From: a virus
DNA: 64,000 bases
Strand: one strand, 5' to 3'
Virus record (IMG/VR): IMGVR_UViG_3300042935_001018
Coordinates: 47,528-111,527 of that record
The position numbers and the translations under genes are program-made. The notes below the pieces were generated by a model. It was not told the origin of the DNA and searched no databases. It saw nothing but the letters and a program-made list of their open reading frames with translations. Of the stretch, positions 45,611 to 54,121 are shown piece by piece; the stretch's first letter is position 1; each line of letters starts with the position of its first letter.

Positions 45611-46839
45611 GTCTTATAAAAAACAGATAATGCAGTACTAAGCTGATTTCTAAATTGCTGTGCTGCTGTGTCGTGTCCTAAAAACTGTCTACCTACTAAT
45701 GGACTCCAAACTTGAGGAATATCTTTGTGAAGTACTTTCATACTAACTGAGAGTTTGTGCAGCTGCGGTAGTAGTAAGAGGTCGCTTCCTACACTCCACG
45801 GTACATCGTTCTCTATAGTCTGATTAACTCCTGTCAATACTACATAAGTCGTATCATCCCCAATCAAATCTCCTATTCTAAGTTTGCAGAATGTAGCAAC
45901 CGGTAGGTTATTTTTATATTTAGGAAGTACTGCTGATTTCAACGCATTTACTTTATTTAGTACAGGAGTTTGTTCTTGAGAGCTGAATATCGGTATTTGG
46001 AAGCTTAAGTTTATTCCTCTAGAGAAGCCTGAGTAGCTGTATAGTTCTTCTGCTCTACCAATATAGCGAATATTATCCCAGTTACCGGACATATCGTCTG
46101 ATAAACTTTCAATAAATCCCCTAAATACTAGGGTAGCTGTAATATCTGTTCCGTTGTAAAGGGTAAACTTAATAGGAACTGAATCGCTTAAGGTTTCGTT
46201 ATCGATATCCTGTAAGCCTACTTTATCGGATTTGTTAGCTTCTGCAAAACCGTATCTAGTATCTAAAGAACCTGAACCTTTGAAACTATTAATTGTTATT
46301 GTTGATTTAGATTGGACATCTAAAATAGCTTCTGTAGGTCTTGTATATTCAAATCCGGGTGTATAGTCGATATACTCTCCTAGGTCGGATGTAAAGCTAG
46401 CTCTTTGGTAGGCACTTACTCTATCTACAGCACGGCTAGGTCTATTATAGGGCCTGCCTGAGGGTGTTCCGATAGCACCGCCTTGCAATGCTCTTGAACT
46501 TGCATTAGTTACCCCGGTATAGTAAGCTGAATCACTAATTGGTAGGAAGTGTGTACCTGTTCCGTTTACAGGAACCTGTGCTATGATGTTAGCTAGGATG
46601 TTTGCTGCTTGAGGAATAGCTCCTAGACCTTTTGTACTTGCTAGCAGTAGGGCTTGCTTGCCTGTAAATACAGCACCTTTATCTGCTAAAAGTCTTAGCA
46701 TTCTAGTAGTGTCGTCAACCCTGCCTTGAATATACCCTGATGCTGGGTTACCTGGATTGTTAATATCTTTCTGTACGTACGGACCGTTTCCGTTGTACGA
46801 AAGAGACTTGAGGTTGGTTTGTAAATTAATTAACGGCAT
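45607..46839 (-). CDS. Putative baseplate/tail-tube junction protein (410 aa)
   Basis: ATG at 46839 just after the tape-measure stop. The N-terminal third is Gly/Asn/Pro-rich (LSYNGNGPYVQKDINNPG), the rest beta-rich (DSVPIKFTLYNGTDITATLVFRG; HKLSVSMKVLHKDIPQVWSP). Its position between tape measure and LysM protein and its beta-sandwich style match baseplate proteins such as the tube-initiator group in T4-like tails; the exact homologue cannot be told. Confidence 0.65.
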   Translation of the reverse strand: MPLINLQTNLKSLSYNGNGPYVQKDINNPGNPASGYIQGRVDDTTRMLRLLADKGAVFTGKQALLLASTKGLGAIPQAANILANIIAQVPVNGTGTHFLPISDSAYYTGVTNASSRALQGGAIGTPSGRPYNRPSRAVDRVSAYQRASFTSDLGEYIDYTPGFEYTRPTEAILDVQSKSTITINSFKGSGSLDTRYGFAEANKSDKVGLQDIDNETLSDSVPIKFTLYNGTDITATLVFRGFIESLSDDMSGNWDNIRYIGRAEELYSYSGFSRGINLSFQIPIFSSQEQTPVLNKVNALKSAVLPKYKNNLPVATFCKLRIGDLIGDDTTYVVLTGVNQTIENDVPWSVGSDLLLLPQLHKLSVSMKVLHKDIPQVWSPLVGRQFLGHDTAAQQFRNQLSTALSVFYKT

Positions 46840-46841
46840 AA

Positions 46842-49067
46842 TTATCCAAGTTGTGCGCTACCCATTGTGTATGAATAAGAACCTAGCATGTTGTTTACCT
46901 GACCTACTTTATTGGTATCCATGTAAACATTACCACCTTTTGATACTGCAGCAATTAGTGCGTCTAATCTACTCTCTACTCCTTTGCTTGTAGTATTCAA
47001 GGATTTATCTAACGGCACAACAGCTTCAGGACCTGCTTCACCTACAAGCGCTGTGGTTGGCTTGGTTACAATACCGCCTTTCGCTAGAGCTACTTTAGGC
47101 CCTGCTTGTTCAGCACTTTGAGCAGCTCCTTCTTGAGCTTGATTTAAAGCAGCCATACCTGTTGCAATGCCTGCTGCAATAGAGACAAGTCCTATTCCAA
47201 GGGTTGTAGCAGAAGCTAGGGTAATTGCTGAACCTGCTGCGATTGCTGTCTGAATTGCTACAACTGATGTTTGAATAGCTAAAAATCCTGCCCTGGTTGC
47301 AGAGAGTGCTAATGCTGTGGCAATTGCTCCGGCTGCTCCTGCAATAAGCGGGAAACCTTTCATCATGAAGTCTACAGCTCCGACTAGTGGGCCGACAATT
47401 CTAGAAATAGGTTCTGCTAGATCAGCAAACAGTGATTTGAGTTTTTCAACAGCTGCATTAAATTTAGCTTGCTCGTCAACTCTTTTTAGAGCAGCTAAAG
47501 CTTCTTCTTCGTTACCTATTGAGGCTAGAAGCTGGTTTGCTTTTTCTACCTCTCCTCTTTTTCTTAAAGCTTCTGCTTCACGCTCAATTTCCTGTCTAGT
47601 CTGAGTTCCTAGCTTAGCTAGGTTTTCTCTCTGTATTAAGGAGTTAGCAAGTTCGTCTGCTGATAGTCCTACAGCGTCCGCAAAGGCATCTTGCTGAAGT
47701 ACGTTCATTCTTCCAAACTCAGCTGCAGAGCCTACTTGGCGGGCAATTTCGGCTGTTGCTTCAACTGTCTTACCCTGTAGTGCTAGTGCTCTAGCTCTTT
47801 CAAGATTAAGGTCTTTACCGGTTAGTAATTCTGCTTCTAACTCATTTCCAATAGATTGCTCGAAATCTAGCAGACCTTTAGCAGCTTTTTTAGTCTGCTC
47901 AACTGTTAAGCCTAGCTGCTTGGCCTGTACTACTGCTTTAGCAATAAGTCCGGGGTTATTTTGGTAGATAAGTCTTAACTGACCTTCTACTTTAGCAACA
48001 TCGGAGATAACTTTTCTATTATCAAGCTGTATACCTGTTTGTTTTGCAAGAGAGGCTGTTTGTCCTACAATCGCTGCAAGATTCTCTTCTGCAGTCTTAC
48101 CGTTAGCAAGTCCAAACTCCTGAATAGCTTGTGCTGATTCAGCTTGCAGACCTACTTGCTTGGTCAGCATAATCTGATCTTCCAACTGACCTCTAGTAAA
48201 TCTTGCGGAAGCTCCTAAAGAATCCTGTAATTGTGTCTGTGCTTCAAATAAGCTATTAGTGTTTACTAGTACATTTCCTGAGGTTATGCTTATGCTTTCG
48301 AAATTATCTCTGACGAGTCTTGATTGCTCTTCCGAAAGTCCCATTGACTTCCCGATTTCAGTAACTTGCTTACTTACCTGGAATCCTAGCTGTACAAGCA
48401 TCTGAAAAGCTTTTACCAGTCCTGTGATCACAGCAACAGGTCCTAGCATTTCCTTAAAGCTCGAAGCAAGAGCTTTTCCTCCGGCAGCAAATCCTTCGGC
48501 GGACGACTTGCCTGCTGCTACTGTCCTTCTTGCAGCTTCTTCGGCTTGCTTGAAAGGTCCCGCAAAAGCTCTAAGTCCTGGGATAGTACCGATGAACGTG
48601 CTAAGAGTTCCGAAGAACTGGGTTGATTTATCCAGTCGAGCAGCTTCATCAGCTAGTTCCTGGTAGAGTTTTTCGAGCTCTCTAGTCTCATTTCTAGCGT
48701 TAGAAAGATTCTCAGCAAGTTTTAGTGTATTTTCCCTAGTTTGCCCAGTCTGTCTTACAGCAGTAGCAGTTAATCTATTAATCTCTGCTGTAAGTTCTCT
48801 TTCTTTATTTTGAATCTTTGACTTCTCTTGTAGAATTTTTTGAGTGCCTTCGCTACTTCGTCTAGCCTGTTCCTGTAGCTCGGCTACTTTACTGGCAGAA
48901 GCTATAAGTCCTCTATAGGTGGAACCAATATTTGTAGTACTTTCTCCAGCTGTTCGCAAAGCACGATTCAAACTAGCAGTAGAACTAACAATATCTCCGA
49001 AGATTGATTTAATCTCCGAAGCTCTGTCGATAAACTGCTGATCTATGTTTGGAGTTTCGTCTGCCAT
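46842..49067 (-). CDS. Tape-measure protein
   Basis: 741 residues. The N-terminal half is long helix with coiled-coil character (KLAENLSNARNETRELEKLYQ), the middle holds membrane-like helices (FPLIAGAAGAIATALAL; GLVSIAAGIATGMAAL), and the end has the frequent tape-measure signature GGIVTKPTTALVGEAGPEAVVPL. It sets tail length and is expelled into the cell at infection. The arrangement tube, chaperone pair, tape measure matches the conserved order in phage tails. Confidence 0.9.
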   Translation of the reverse strand: MADETPNIDQQFIDRASEIKSIFGDIVSSTASLNRALRTAGESTTNIGSTYRGLIASASKVAELQEQARRSSEGTQKILQEKSKIQNKERELTAEINRLTATAVRQTGQTRENTLKLAENLSNARNETRELEKLYQELADEAARLDKSTQFFGTLSTFIGTIPGLRAFAGPFKQAEEAARRTVAAGKSSAEGFAAGGKALASSFKEMLGPVAVITGLVKAFQMLVQLGFQVSKQVTEIGKSMGLSEEQSRLVRDNFESISITSGNVLVNTNSLFEAQTQLQDSLGASARFTRGQLEDQIMLTKQVGLQAESAQAIQEFGLANGKTAEENLAAIVGQTASLAKQTGIQLDNRKVISDVAKVEGQLRLIYQNNPGLIAKAVVQAKQLGLTVEQTKKAAKGLLDFEQSIGNELEAELLTGKDLNLERARALALQGKTVEATAEIARQVGSAAEFGRMNVLQQDAFADAVGLSADELANSLIQRENLAKLGTQTRQEIEREAEALRKRGEVEKANQLLASIGNEEEALAALKRVDEQAKFNAAVEKLKSLFADLAEPISRIVGPLVGAVDFMMKGFPLIAGAAGAIATALALSATRAGFLAIQTSVVAIQTAIAAGSAITLASATTLGIGLVSIAAGIATGMAALNQAQEGAAQSAEQAGPKVALAKGGIVTKPTTALVGEAGPEAVVPLDKSLNTTSKGVESRLDALIAAVSKGGNVYMDTNKVGQVNNMLGSYSYTMGSAQLG

Positions 49068-49071
49068 ATAT

Positions 49072-49079
49072 TATAAATA
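49072..49079 (-). promoter_or_regulatory. TATTTATA motif before the tape-measure gene
   Basis: Minus-strand TTTCTATTTATAATATATGG: the motif is 4 bases before the ATG and directly follows the hairpin at 49102..49084. Confidence 0.45.
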
Positions 49080-49102
49080 GAAAGTCCCTAGTTTTTAGGG
49101 AC
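49080..49102 (-). terminator. Terminator after the frameshift extension
   Basis: Minus-strand stem GTCCCTA-AAAAC-TAGGGAC (49102..49084), then TTTC. The stop codon TAG of the extension frame is part of the hairpin. Confidence 0.75.
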
Positions 49103-49360
49103 CTTTGTAGAGTAAGTAGCAGGTTTTATGTTCGGCTTAGCAACTGTAGGGGCTGCTTTCTCAATTCCCTTAGCTTTACTGTAAGCTTCTTCTTCTGCTT
49201 CTTTCTTCTCTTCGTAGTATTTTCTCAAACTTTCAAAGGTAAACTTTCTAAGCCAGATCGGCATTCCGTAAACGGTCTCCCAAGTATACCCTCCATTGCC
49301 ATGAAATACAATCTCATGGATTTGATTAAATACCGAGGTTCTATAGTGCGGCGTCAGGCC
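49088..49360 (-). CDS. C-terminal extension made by +1 frameshift from the gp26-like gene
   Basis: This frame (FFGLTPHYRTSVFNQIHEIVFHGNGG... then YGMPIWLRKFTFESLRKYYEE) has no ATG near its start; the only starts are a GTG at 49405 inside the gp26-like gene and an internal ATG after 46 codons. The frame joins the gp26-like frame by a +1 shift (or -2) in the T7 run, giving a fused protein of about 332 residues (242 + 90). Such extensions upstream of the tape measure act as tail-assembly chaperones in many phages. The C-terminal tail is basic and Pro/Ala-rich. Confidence 0.65.
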   Translation of the reverse strand, partial: GLTPHYRTSVFNQIHEIVFHGNGGYTWETVYGMPIWLRKFTFESLRKYYEEKKEAEEEAYSKAKGIEKAAPTVAKPNIKPATYSTKVPKN

Positions 49361-50087
49361 AAAAAAAGTTAACTCCGATTGGCAGGGCAGCCTCCTTCTC
49401 TGCACCTGTACCGTCGGTATAAGTAAACTTAAGGTTGATATCCGGACTTATTCTGGTGTACTCTTCTCTGAGTGCTCTTGCATCTCTAGCAAGTAATCCC
49501 TGCTCTACAAAGTCTCTAACATCTTTCTTATCTGAGGATCCGTTAACGGATGTGATAAGGTACTTAAGACGGGAAGTAACTTCTGAGATATTATCTTTGT
49601 TAATCTTTTGTAGACCTTTAATTTCCTGGTCAATCTTCTTTTCGTCACCGTGAGTAAGTACTTTGAAGGTAACTACGTTGCTGGTATGAGGTAGTGTAAA
49701 AGTAAATTCGTTTTGTCCTCTTGTGTAAAGACTTTCATCAAGTTCTTTATTCTCCATTGTAGATAAATCTACATTTTGAGGATATCCGTCGTAATTAAAT
49801 TCATAGTCCTTACCGTATGAAAGGATACGAGCAGCTACCATGATAGCATTTTTATCACCGATAAGCAAATCGTCATAATTAAACTCCGTTATAATCATCG
49901 ACTGTAGGAGCTTATCAATAACCGTACCGTTCTTAATGTAGTTTTGGTTGGTTAGGATGTCTTCCTCTTTTGCGGTCATGTATTTCATTTCAATACTGCC
50001 GGCGGCTAGAGGATGACCTTCGGGATATAGCAAACCTTTTGAAGGAAGTTCTACTGTTTCAGTAGGTAACTTAAATTTTGACTCCAT
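49341..50087 (-). CDS. T4 gp26-like baseplate/tail assembly protein
   Basis: 248 residues resembling the T4 baseplate protein family of gp26 (PF12322-type). Visible segments are the N-terminal LPTETVELPSKGLLYPEGHPLA, MKYMTAKEEDILTNQNYI, EFNYDDLLIGDKNAIMVAARILSYG and EFTFTLPHTSNVVTF. It ends FFWPDAAL, with a T7 slippery run six codons before the stop that leads into a C-terminal extension frame. It is the likely short form of a tail chaperone pair. Confidence 0.85.
   Translation of the reverse strand: MESKFKLPTETVELPSKGLLYPEGHPLAAGSIEMKYMTAKEEDILTNQNYIKNGTVIDKLLQSMIITEFNYDDLLIGDKNAIMVAARILSYGKDYEFNYDGYPQNVDLSTMENKELDESLYTRGQNEFTFTLPHTSNVVTFKVLTHGDEKKIDQEIKGLQKINKDNISEVTSRLKYLITSVNGSSDKKDVRDFVEQGLLARDARALREEYTRISPDINLKFTYTDGTGAEKEAALPIGVNFFWPDAAL
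49361..49367 (-). other. T7 slippery run, putative +1 frameshift site
   Basis: Minus-strand GTT AAC TTT TTT TGG in the gp26-like frame; skipping one T gives TTT TTT GGC CTG in the extension frame. Phe-tRNA can pair in either frame. The unshifted frame stops 9 codons later (WPDAAL). Confidence 0.6.
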
Positions 50088-50106
50088 ATAACTTTATTAA
50101 TTTATA

Positions 50107-50114
50107 TATAAATA
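50107..50114 (-). promoter_or_regulatory. TATTTATA motif before the gp26-like gene
   Basis: Minus-strand CATATATTTATATATAAATT, about 20 bases before the ATG at 50087 and right after a terminator hairpin. Confidence 0.5.
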
Positions 50115-50120
50115 TATGAA

Positions 50121-50148
50121 AATAAAAAACCCGGCCATAAAGACCGGG
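50121..50148 (-). terminator. Terminator after the tail-tube gene
   Basis: Minus-strand stem CCCGG-N9-CCGGG (50148..50130) followed by TTTTTTATTTT. Confidence 0.8.
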
Positions 50149-50173
50149 CTTGCGCTGTTTGACAGGGCGGGGT

Positions 50174-50659
50174 TTAGAAGTTCAATACGCAGTAGTCCAT
50201 TGCAAGCTGCAGCTCAACGTTGATGGCATCTTCTGTAGACCAGTTATACTGACCGAAGTTAGAAGAGACTACAAATGCACCTTTAATGATCCATTCACCA
50301 ACGATATCACCTACAGGTCCTAGTACGTTTAGGGTTACGTCTTTCTTGTAGAAGTCTGAGTATCCAGCACGGCCAGTTACTGATTCGTATCCTAGACGAG
50401 CCCACTCCATAACTGCCTGAGCACCTGAGGGAGTGATTGGATCGTAAAGGTTTAGAGTCATGTTCTGCCACTCTCTTTTACCACGGATTTTTCTGTAAGT
50501 GTTGATGTGGTCAAGCTTGATAACACCATCAGTGAATGAAGGTGAAGTTGCACTCTTAACCAAGTATGATGGAATTCCATCGATGTACATGATAAACCTG
50601 TTAGCTACCTTCGGCTCGAAGGCGGTGAACATGATTTCGTTTGGATCTAGTACTGGCAT
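50174..50659 (-). CDS. Tail tube protein (gp19-like)
   Basis: 161 residues, the usual size of T4 gp19 relatives. Segments matching the family: PNEIMFTAFEPKVANRFIMYIDGIPSYLVKS at the start, a central strand KREWQNMTLNLYDPI and the end YNWSTEDAINVELQLAMDYC. Stacked hexameric rings of it form the inner tube. It is preceded by the sheath gene and followed by a terminator, so it may be expressed at high level. Confidence 0.93.
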   Translation of the reverse strand: MPVLDPNEIMFTAFEPKVANRFIMYIDGIPSYLVKSATSPSFTDGVIKLDHINTYRKIRGKREWQNMTLNLYDPITPSGAQAVMEWARLGYESVTGRAGYSDFYKKDVTLNVLGPVGDIVGEWIIKGAFVVSSNFGQYNWSTEDAINVELQLAMDYCVLNF

Positions 50660-50680
50660 TTTGCTGTCTGATTATTTAAT

Positions 50681-50688
50681 TATAAATA
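50681..50688 (-). promoter_or_regulatory. TATTTATA motif before the tail-tube gene
   Basis: Minus-strand AGCTATTTATAATTAAATA, 21 bases before the tube ATG. Confidence 0.5.
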
Positions 50689-50690
50689 GC

Positions 50691-52418
50691 TTATACGTTA
50701 AATGTTGCTCCTGTAGGTTGAACTACGAAGTCAAGTACGATGAATTCCGCAGTCTTGGTAGGTTGGATGAAGATCTGACCTACTAACTGGTTTCTATCGA
50801 TAACGTCAGCAGTGTTGTTGGTGTCGTCCATTACAACTCTGTAAGCGTACAAGCCTTGGCGCTGTACTACTGTGTCTAAGTAAGGATTTACTAGAGCAAG
50901 GAATCTGTTACGAGTTGTGATTGTGTTCTGTTCGAATACTAGGTTGTTAGCCTGATCACCAATGAAGTTCTTAAGGTTGATAAGTAATCTTCTTACGTTT
51001 ACTCTGTCTAGAGCTGAAGACTTAGTCTGTAAAGTCTTCTGACCGTAAGCAACTACTCCTGTTCCTGGGAATGTAGCAAGTGGGTTAACTTTGGCTAAGT
51101 AAAGAGTGTCTCTGTCTGATTGAGAAAGCTTTCTTGCTGCCATAGTCACGCCTGGGATACCACCTCTTAGTAGGCCTGCTGGTGCGAACCATTCAGCACC
51201 TACTTTGTCGTTGAAGGCAAATACACCGCCTAATACTGTAGAGGCTGGAGACCAGATGTCTCTTCCTAGTTCCTGACTTCTAACTTTAACCCAAGGCCAG
51301 TAAGTGGCTGCGAATGAGCTGTTAAGTGCAGAAGCTTGAGTAGTTGCACCTGTTAATGTACCTGCGTAAGGAACGGTGTCAAGAATATAGATTAAATCTC
51401 CTCTTTCTTCTGCAAGGTCTACAAAAGCCCCTACTCGTGAAGAGTGTACGCTATCGTAGATACCTGGGGTTAGAAGTACGTTGAATTTGTACTCGTCTCT
51501 GTTCCCTAGAGTTAGTTTAGCAAGAGCGTAAGCACTGCTATTAGAAGGATCAATACCTTGTGATTCTGTTGCAGATGGAGCTGATGATCCGAATGCTGCA
51601 GCTACGTTGTTGAATAGGGTACCAGTTGCTCCTGTGAATGAACCGTGAGCTGAACCAGAAGCTCCTGCTAGTCCTGCAGCGAAGTATGGAGTGTAGGCTG
51701 ATTTAGCAGTACCGTTGTTATCAAAGTAATCTGGGGTCTTAACTGCTACAGAGTCTACGTAAACGTACTTAGAAGCGTTTTGGTATTCTCCGTTGATTGA
51801 TACAGCTCCGTCTACACCTACTGTTTTGTACATATCACCGATCTGCTTAGAAACGTAGTTTGGTGATTTAGGGTCAAGAGATAGGTTAGAGTAAGACTCG
51901 AGAATGATTTTATTTCTTTCGTTATCGTCACCTCTTCTAACTACAAGCGAGAAAGTACCGAGAGAAGAATTGGCAGAAGTAATCTCCCATCTTACATTAT
52001 CTACTGAACCTGTACCAAGTGCGTTGTTGCTGCCTACGCTACCGCTGTTGTTCATGATCGTACCCTCGCCGATAGTAGCAAGAGTGAAGAGCGTTGTACT
52101 AGCACTTGCTACAGTAGCAGTAGCAGGAGAGAACGACTGGTCAGATACTCTGGTTACTAGAAGGCTTGTACCGCCCTGCTCGAAATACTTCTCGGCAGTT
52201 AATGCAGTGAAGTGTGAGTAGTAGTCGCTACCTGATTTGAATGAGCCACCGAATACGTTTAAGTACTCGCCATATGAACGAACTACAGTCGGGATGCTAA
52301 CAGGACCTCTTGCGGTAGGTCCTACAAGCGCTGTAGAAATTTCAGCAGCAGCTGGGGTTACGAAAGACAGGTCATTCTCTCTTGAAAAAACGCCTGGTGA
52401 TAAAATTCTTTCTGCCAT
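50691..52418 (-). CDS. Contractile tail sheath protein (gp18-like)
   Basis: 575 residues. N-terminal ERILSPGVFSRENDLSFV and ISTALVGPTARGPVSIPTVV match sheath proteins, and near the end VNVRRLLINLKNFIGDQANNLVFEQN and FIQPTKTAEFIVLDFVVQPTGA are the typical C-terminal domain that connects subunits. Defines this as a contractile-tailed phage. It is followed in the operon by the tube gene, the normal T4-like order. Confidence 0.96.
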   Translation of the reverse strand: MAERILSPGVFSRENDLSFVTPAAAEISTALVGPTARGPVSIPTVVRSYGEYLNVFGGSFKSGSDYYSHFTALTAEKYFEQGGTSLLVTRVSDQSFSPATATVASASTTLFTLATIGEGTIMNNSGSVGSNNALGTGSVDNVRWEITSANSSLGTFSLVVRRGDDNERNKIILESYSNLSLDPKSPNYVSKQIGDMYKTVGVDGAVSINGEYQNASKYVYVDSVAVKTPDYFDNNGTAKSAYTPYFAAGLAGASGSAHGSFTGATGTLFNNVAAAFGSSAPSATESQGIDPSNSSAYALAKLTLGNRDEYKFNVLLTPGIYDSVHSSRVGAFVDLAEERGDLIYILDTVPYAGTLTGATTQASALNSSFAATYWPWVKVRSQELGRDIWSPASTVLGGVFAFNDKVGAEWFAPAGLLRGGIPGVTMAARKLSQSDRDTLYLAKVNPLATFPGTGVVAYGQKTLQTKSSALDRVNVRRLLINLKNFIGDQANNLVFEQNTITTRNRFLALVNPYLDTVVQRQGLYAYRVVMDDTNNTADVIDRNQLVGQIFIQPTKTAEFIVLDFVVQPTGATFNV

Positions 52419-52444
52419 TTTGATGAAAGGTTAATTGATCTTAA

Positions 52445-52452
52445 TATAAATA
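52445..52452 (-). promoter_or_regulatory. TATTTATA motif before the sheath gene
   Basis: Minus-strand CACATATTTATATTAAGA, 26 bases before the sheath ATG. Confidence 0.5.
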
Positions 52453-52472
52453 TGTGTCTTTAGTACAAACCA

Positions 52473-53480
52473 TTAGTTTCTCAAATAGCCATCGACGTAG
52501 GTCAAGCTTCCGGTTACTACCATTAGAGGACGTGAATACCTAGCCTGACTTCCTGTAGTTTCTACTACAGCGTTGTTGAATGTATAGGTCCTTAGTTGAG
52601 GGGTTGCTGTTTCTGCAGGTTTATCGCGTAATGCTATATCTCCCCAGGTCTGGTTAGGAAGGTAGCTACCGCTTGTAAACGTAATAGAAGCAATAGAGCC
52701 TGAGAAATAACTATTTTTAGCTGGAGATCCTCCAATATAGAAGTGTGTATTATTGGTAGTATTAAAATTTGGGTTTATCTCAATTGGGAAGCTTGTCTTG
52801 TTTCCTACTCCTCCAAAAGTCATTATATTCCCTTTCAATATAACAAAAGTAGAAGCGACGTATATTGGGTTCATTCTATTTGCATAATAGGTATACTGAT
52901 TGGTTGTATGTTCAGCATATCCAGCTGCCTTAGCCCAGCCTAGATCTGTGCTTGTATACCAGGTATAAGGTACTGTTTGTCCATTTAAGGTAGTTACGTC
53001 GTGAGTCATCTCTAAATAGAGAGTAGGACCTATTGTATAAAGTTCTAAAGATTGACTCATTGCACTTCCACTGTAGGTATGAAAGATTGTACGGCGGGTG
53101 TTGTCTGAGAAAAGTACCGGTTTGAATACTAGTGCAATTTCAATCTGGTTGTTAGCAGCTCTTCCAGTACCTGCCTCATTACCTCCTACTAGGGAAGCTG
53201 ATAGGGCAGTTGCTCCGTCGAAGAATGCTGCCTTCTTAAAAATTGAAGGTGTTGTTCCGGAACCCTGTGAGGTGTCTGATCCTTGTGATGAACCGCCTGT
53301 AGTTGGGCCGGCCGGAGGTGGTGCTAGCGTAGAGACAGCAGGTCTGCTGATAGGCTGTGCAGCCTGTCCGCTAGTAATGGTACGGGCTGCTCTCGATGTT
53401 AGATTAGAGAACTGTAGTCTGTACTGCTGTGCCTGTACAGAGCTAGGTTGTAATCCAGATTTTTTGTCTCCTAAAGCCAT
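52473..53480 (-). CDS. Putative virion protein with concanavalin/LamG-like domain (335 aa)
   Basis: After a Ser/Thr/Gly/Pro-rich N-terminus (PISRPAVSTLAPPPAGPTTGG), the body is a beta-sandwich pattern like LamG domains: AAFFDGATALSASLVGG, IEIALVFKPVLFSDNTRRTIFHTYSG, LELYTIGPTLYLEMTH and NTHFYIGGSPAKNSYFSGSIASITF. The C-terminus is unlike the LamG array to the right. It lies between the sheath gene and small genes; a head or tail decoration, or an adhesin, is likely. Confidence 0.65.
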   Translation of the reverse strand: MALGDKKSGLQPSSVQAQQYRLQFSNLTSRAARTITSGQAAQPISRPAVSTLAPPPAGPTTGGSSQGSDTSQGSGTTPSIFKKAAFFDGATALSASLVGGNEAGTGRAANNQIEIALVFKPVLFSDNTRRTIFHTYSGSAMSQSLELYTIGPTLYLEMTHDVTTLNGQTVPYTWYTSTDLGWAKAAGYAEHTTNQYTYYANRMNPIYVASTFVILKGNIMTFGGVGNKTSFPIEINPNFNTTNNTHFYIGGSPAKNSYFSGSIASITFTSGSYLPNQTWGDIALRDKPAETATPQLRTYTFNNAVVETTGSQARYSRPLMVVTGSLTYVDGYLRN

Positions 53481-53495
53481 GTGGGGAAAGTTTTA

Positions 53496-53503
53496 TATAA
53501 ATA
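53496..53503 (-). promoter_or_regulatory. TATTTATA motif before the 335-aa virion gene
   Basis: Minus-strand TTTCTATTTATATAAAAC, 15 bases before the ATG and right after a hairpin. Confidence 0.5.
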
Positions 53504-53526
53504 GAAAAAGAGGGCCGAAACCCTCT
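53504..53526 (-). terminator. Terminator after the 54-aa gene
   Basis: Minus-strand stem AGAGGG-TTTCGG-CCCTCT (53526..53509) followed by TTTTC. Confidence 0.78.
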
Positions 53527-53563
53527 GGTGTGTGCATGGCATGCAAGTCGTTAAAAATACGTG

Positions 53564-53728
53564 TTATTTTGTAGTACTGTAAGGGAAGAGATTATTTAAT
53601 TGCTCTTGTCTTTTCTTGCATCCGCAGTCCGGAATACCGACTGCATGAGTTACTGTTTCTACAGCCTTTGCAATTCCTGTTACCTGTGTTACTTTTGCGA
53701 TTGAATCGCCGAGTCCTTTTGATTCCAT
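53564..53728 (-). CDS. Small cysteine-containing virion-region protein (54 aa)
   Basis: ATG 53728..53726, TAA 53566..53564. The product has a helical N-terminal half (DSIAKVTQVTGIAKAVETVTHAVG) and a conserved-looking GIPDCGCKKRQEQLNNLFPY end. The CGCKKR...LNxLFP pattern is one I recognise from small proteins in other tailed phages, with unknown role. A metal or disulfide role of the CxC is possible. Confidence 0.65.
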   Translation of the reverse strand: MESKGLGDSIAKVTQVTGIAKAVETVTHAVGIPDCGCKKRQEQLNNLFPYSTTK

Positions 53729-53741
53729 AACTTAAAAAATA

Positions 53742-54089
53742 TTAAATTGGTGCTCCTTCAGTTCTAGGGGCAGTCCACTCTTCGGTAGCTAGGATTGCTA
53801 GAATCTCAGAATGATTATATTCCGTTACTACGTCGTAGTCCAGAAAGTCCGGACGGCCGTAAGTTCCGGCCAGAGTCACAGAGGTCCTCTCCTCACCGGT
53901 TTCAATGTCGGTAAAGGTGTGGGTGATGTCCTGGGGTATGATATTGATTTCATACTTGATGAAGGTCTTAGAACCGTCTACCGAATGCCGGAGGCTTTCA
54001 GGGGAAGATTCCATTACTTGACTGAAGTCGATGTTGGTTACTTCGGTGACCGGGATGATCACCCAGCGCCTGTTTTCAAACATACTCAT
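53742..54089 (-). CDS. Hypothetical tail-region protein (115 aa)
   Basis: Starts MSMFENRRWVIIPVTEV. The product is beta-rich with FIKYEINIIPQDITHTFTD and a C-terminal helix YNHSEILAILATEEW that recurs in other T4-like phage proteins. Function unknown; the location among fibre and sheath genes suggests a virion or assembly role. Confidence 0.65.
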   Translation of the reverse strand: MSMFENRRWVIIPVTEVTNIDFSQVMESSPESLRHSVDGSKTFIKYEINIIPQDITHTFTDIETGEERTSVTLAGTYGRPDFLDYDVVTEYNHSEILAILATEEWTAPRTEGAPI

Positions 54090-54105
54090 GGTTTTTTAGT
54101 TTAAT

Positions 54106-54113
54106 TATAAATA
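54106..54113 (-). promoter_or_regulatory. TATTTATA motif before the 115-aa gene
   Basis: Minus-strand TTGATATTTATAATTAAAC, 16 bases before the ATG at 54089. Confidence 0.5.
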
Positions 54114-54121
54114 TCAATATC

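Noticed and set aside
49088-49405. Independent gene with GTG start inside the gp26-like gene
   Set aside because: The first 15 codons look like random out-of-frame sequence, and credible protein begins at the slippery run; frameshift extension is more likely.
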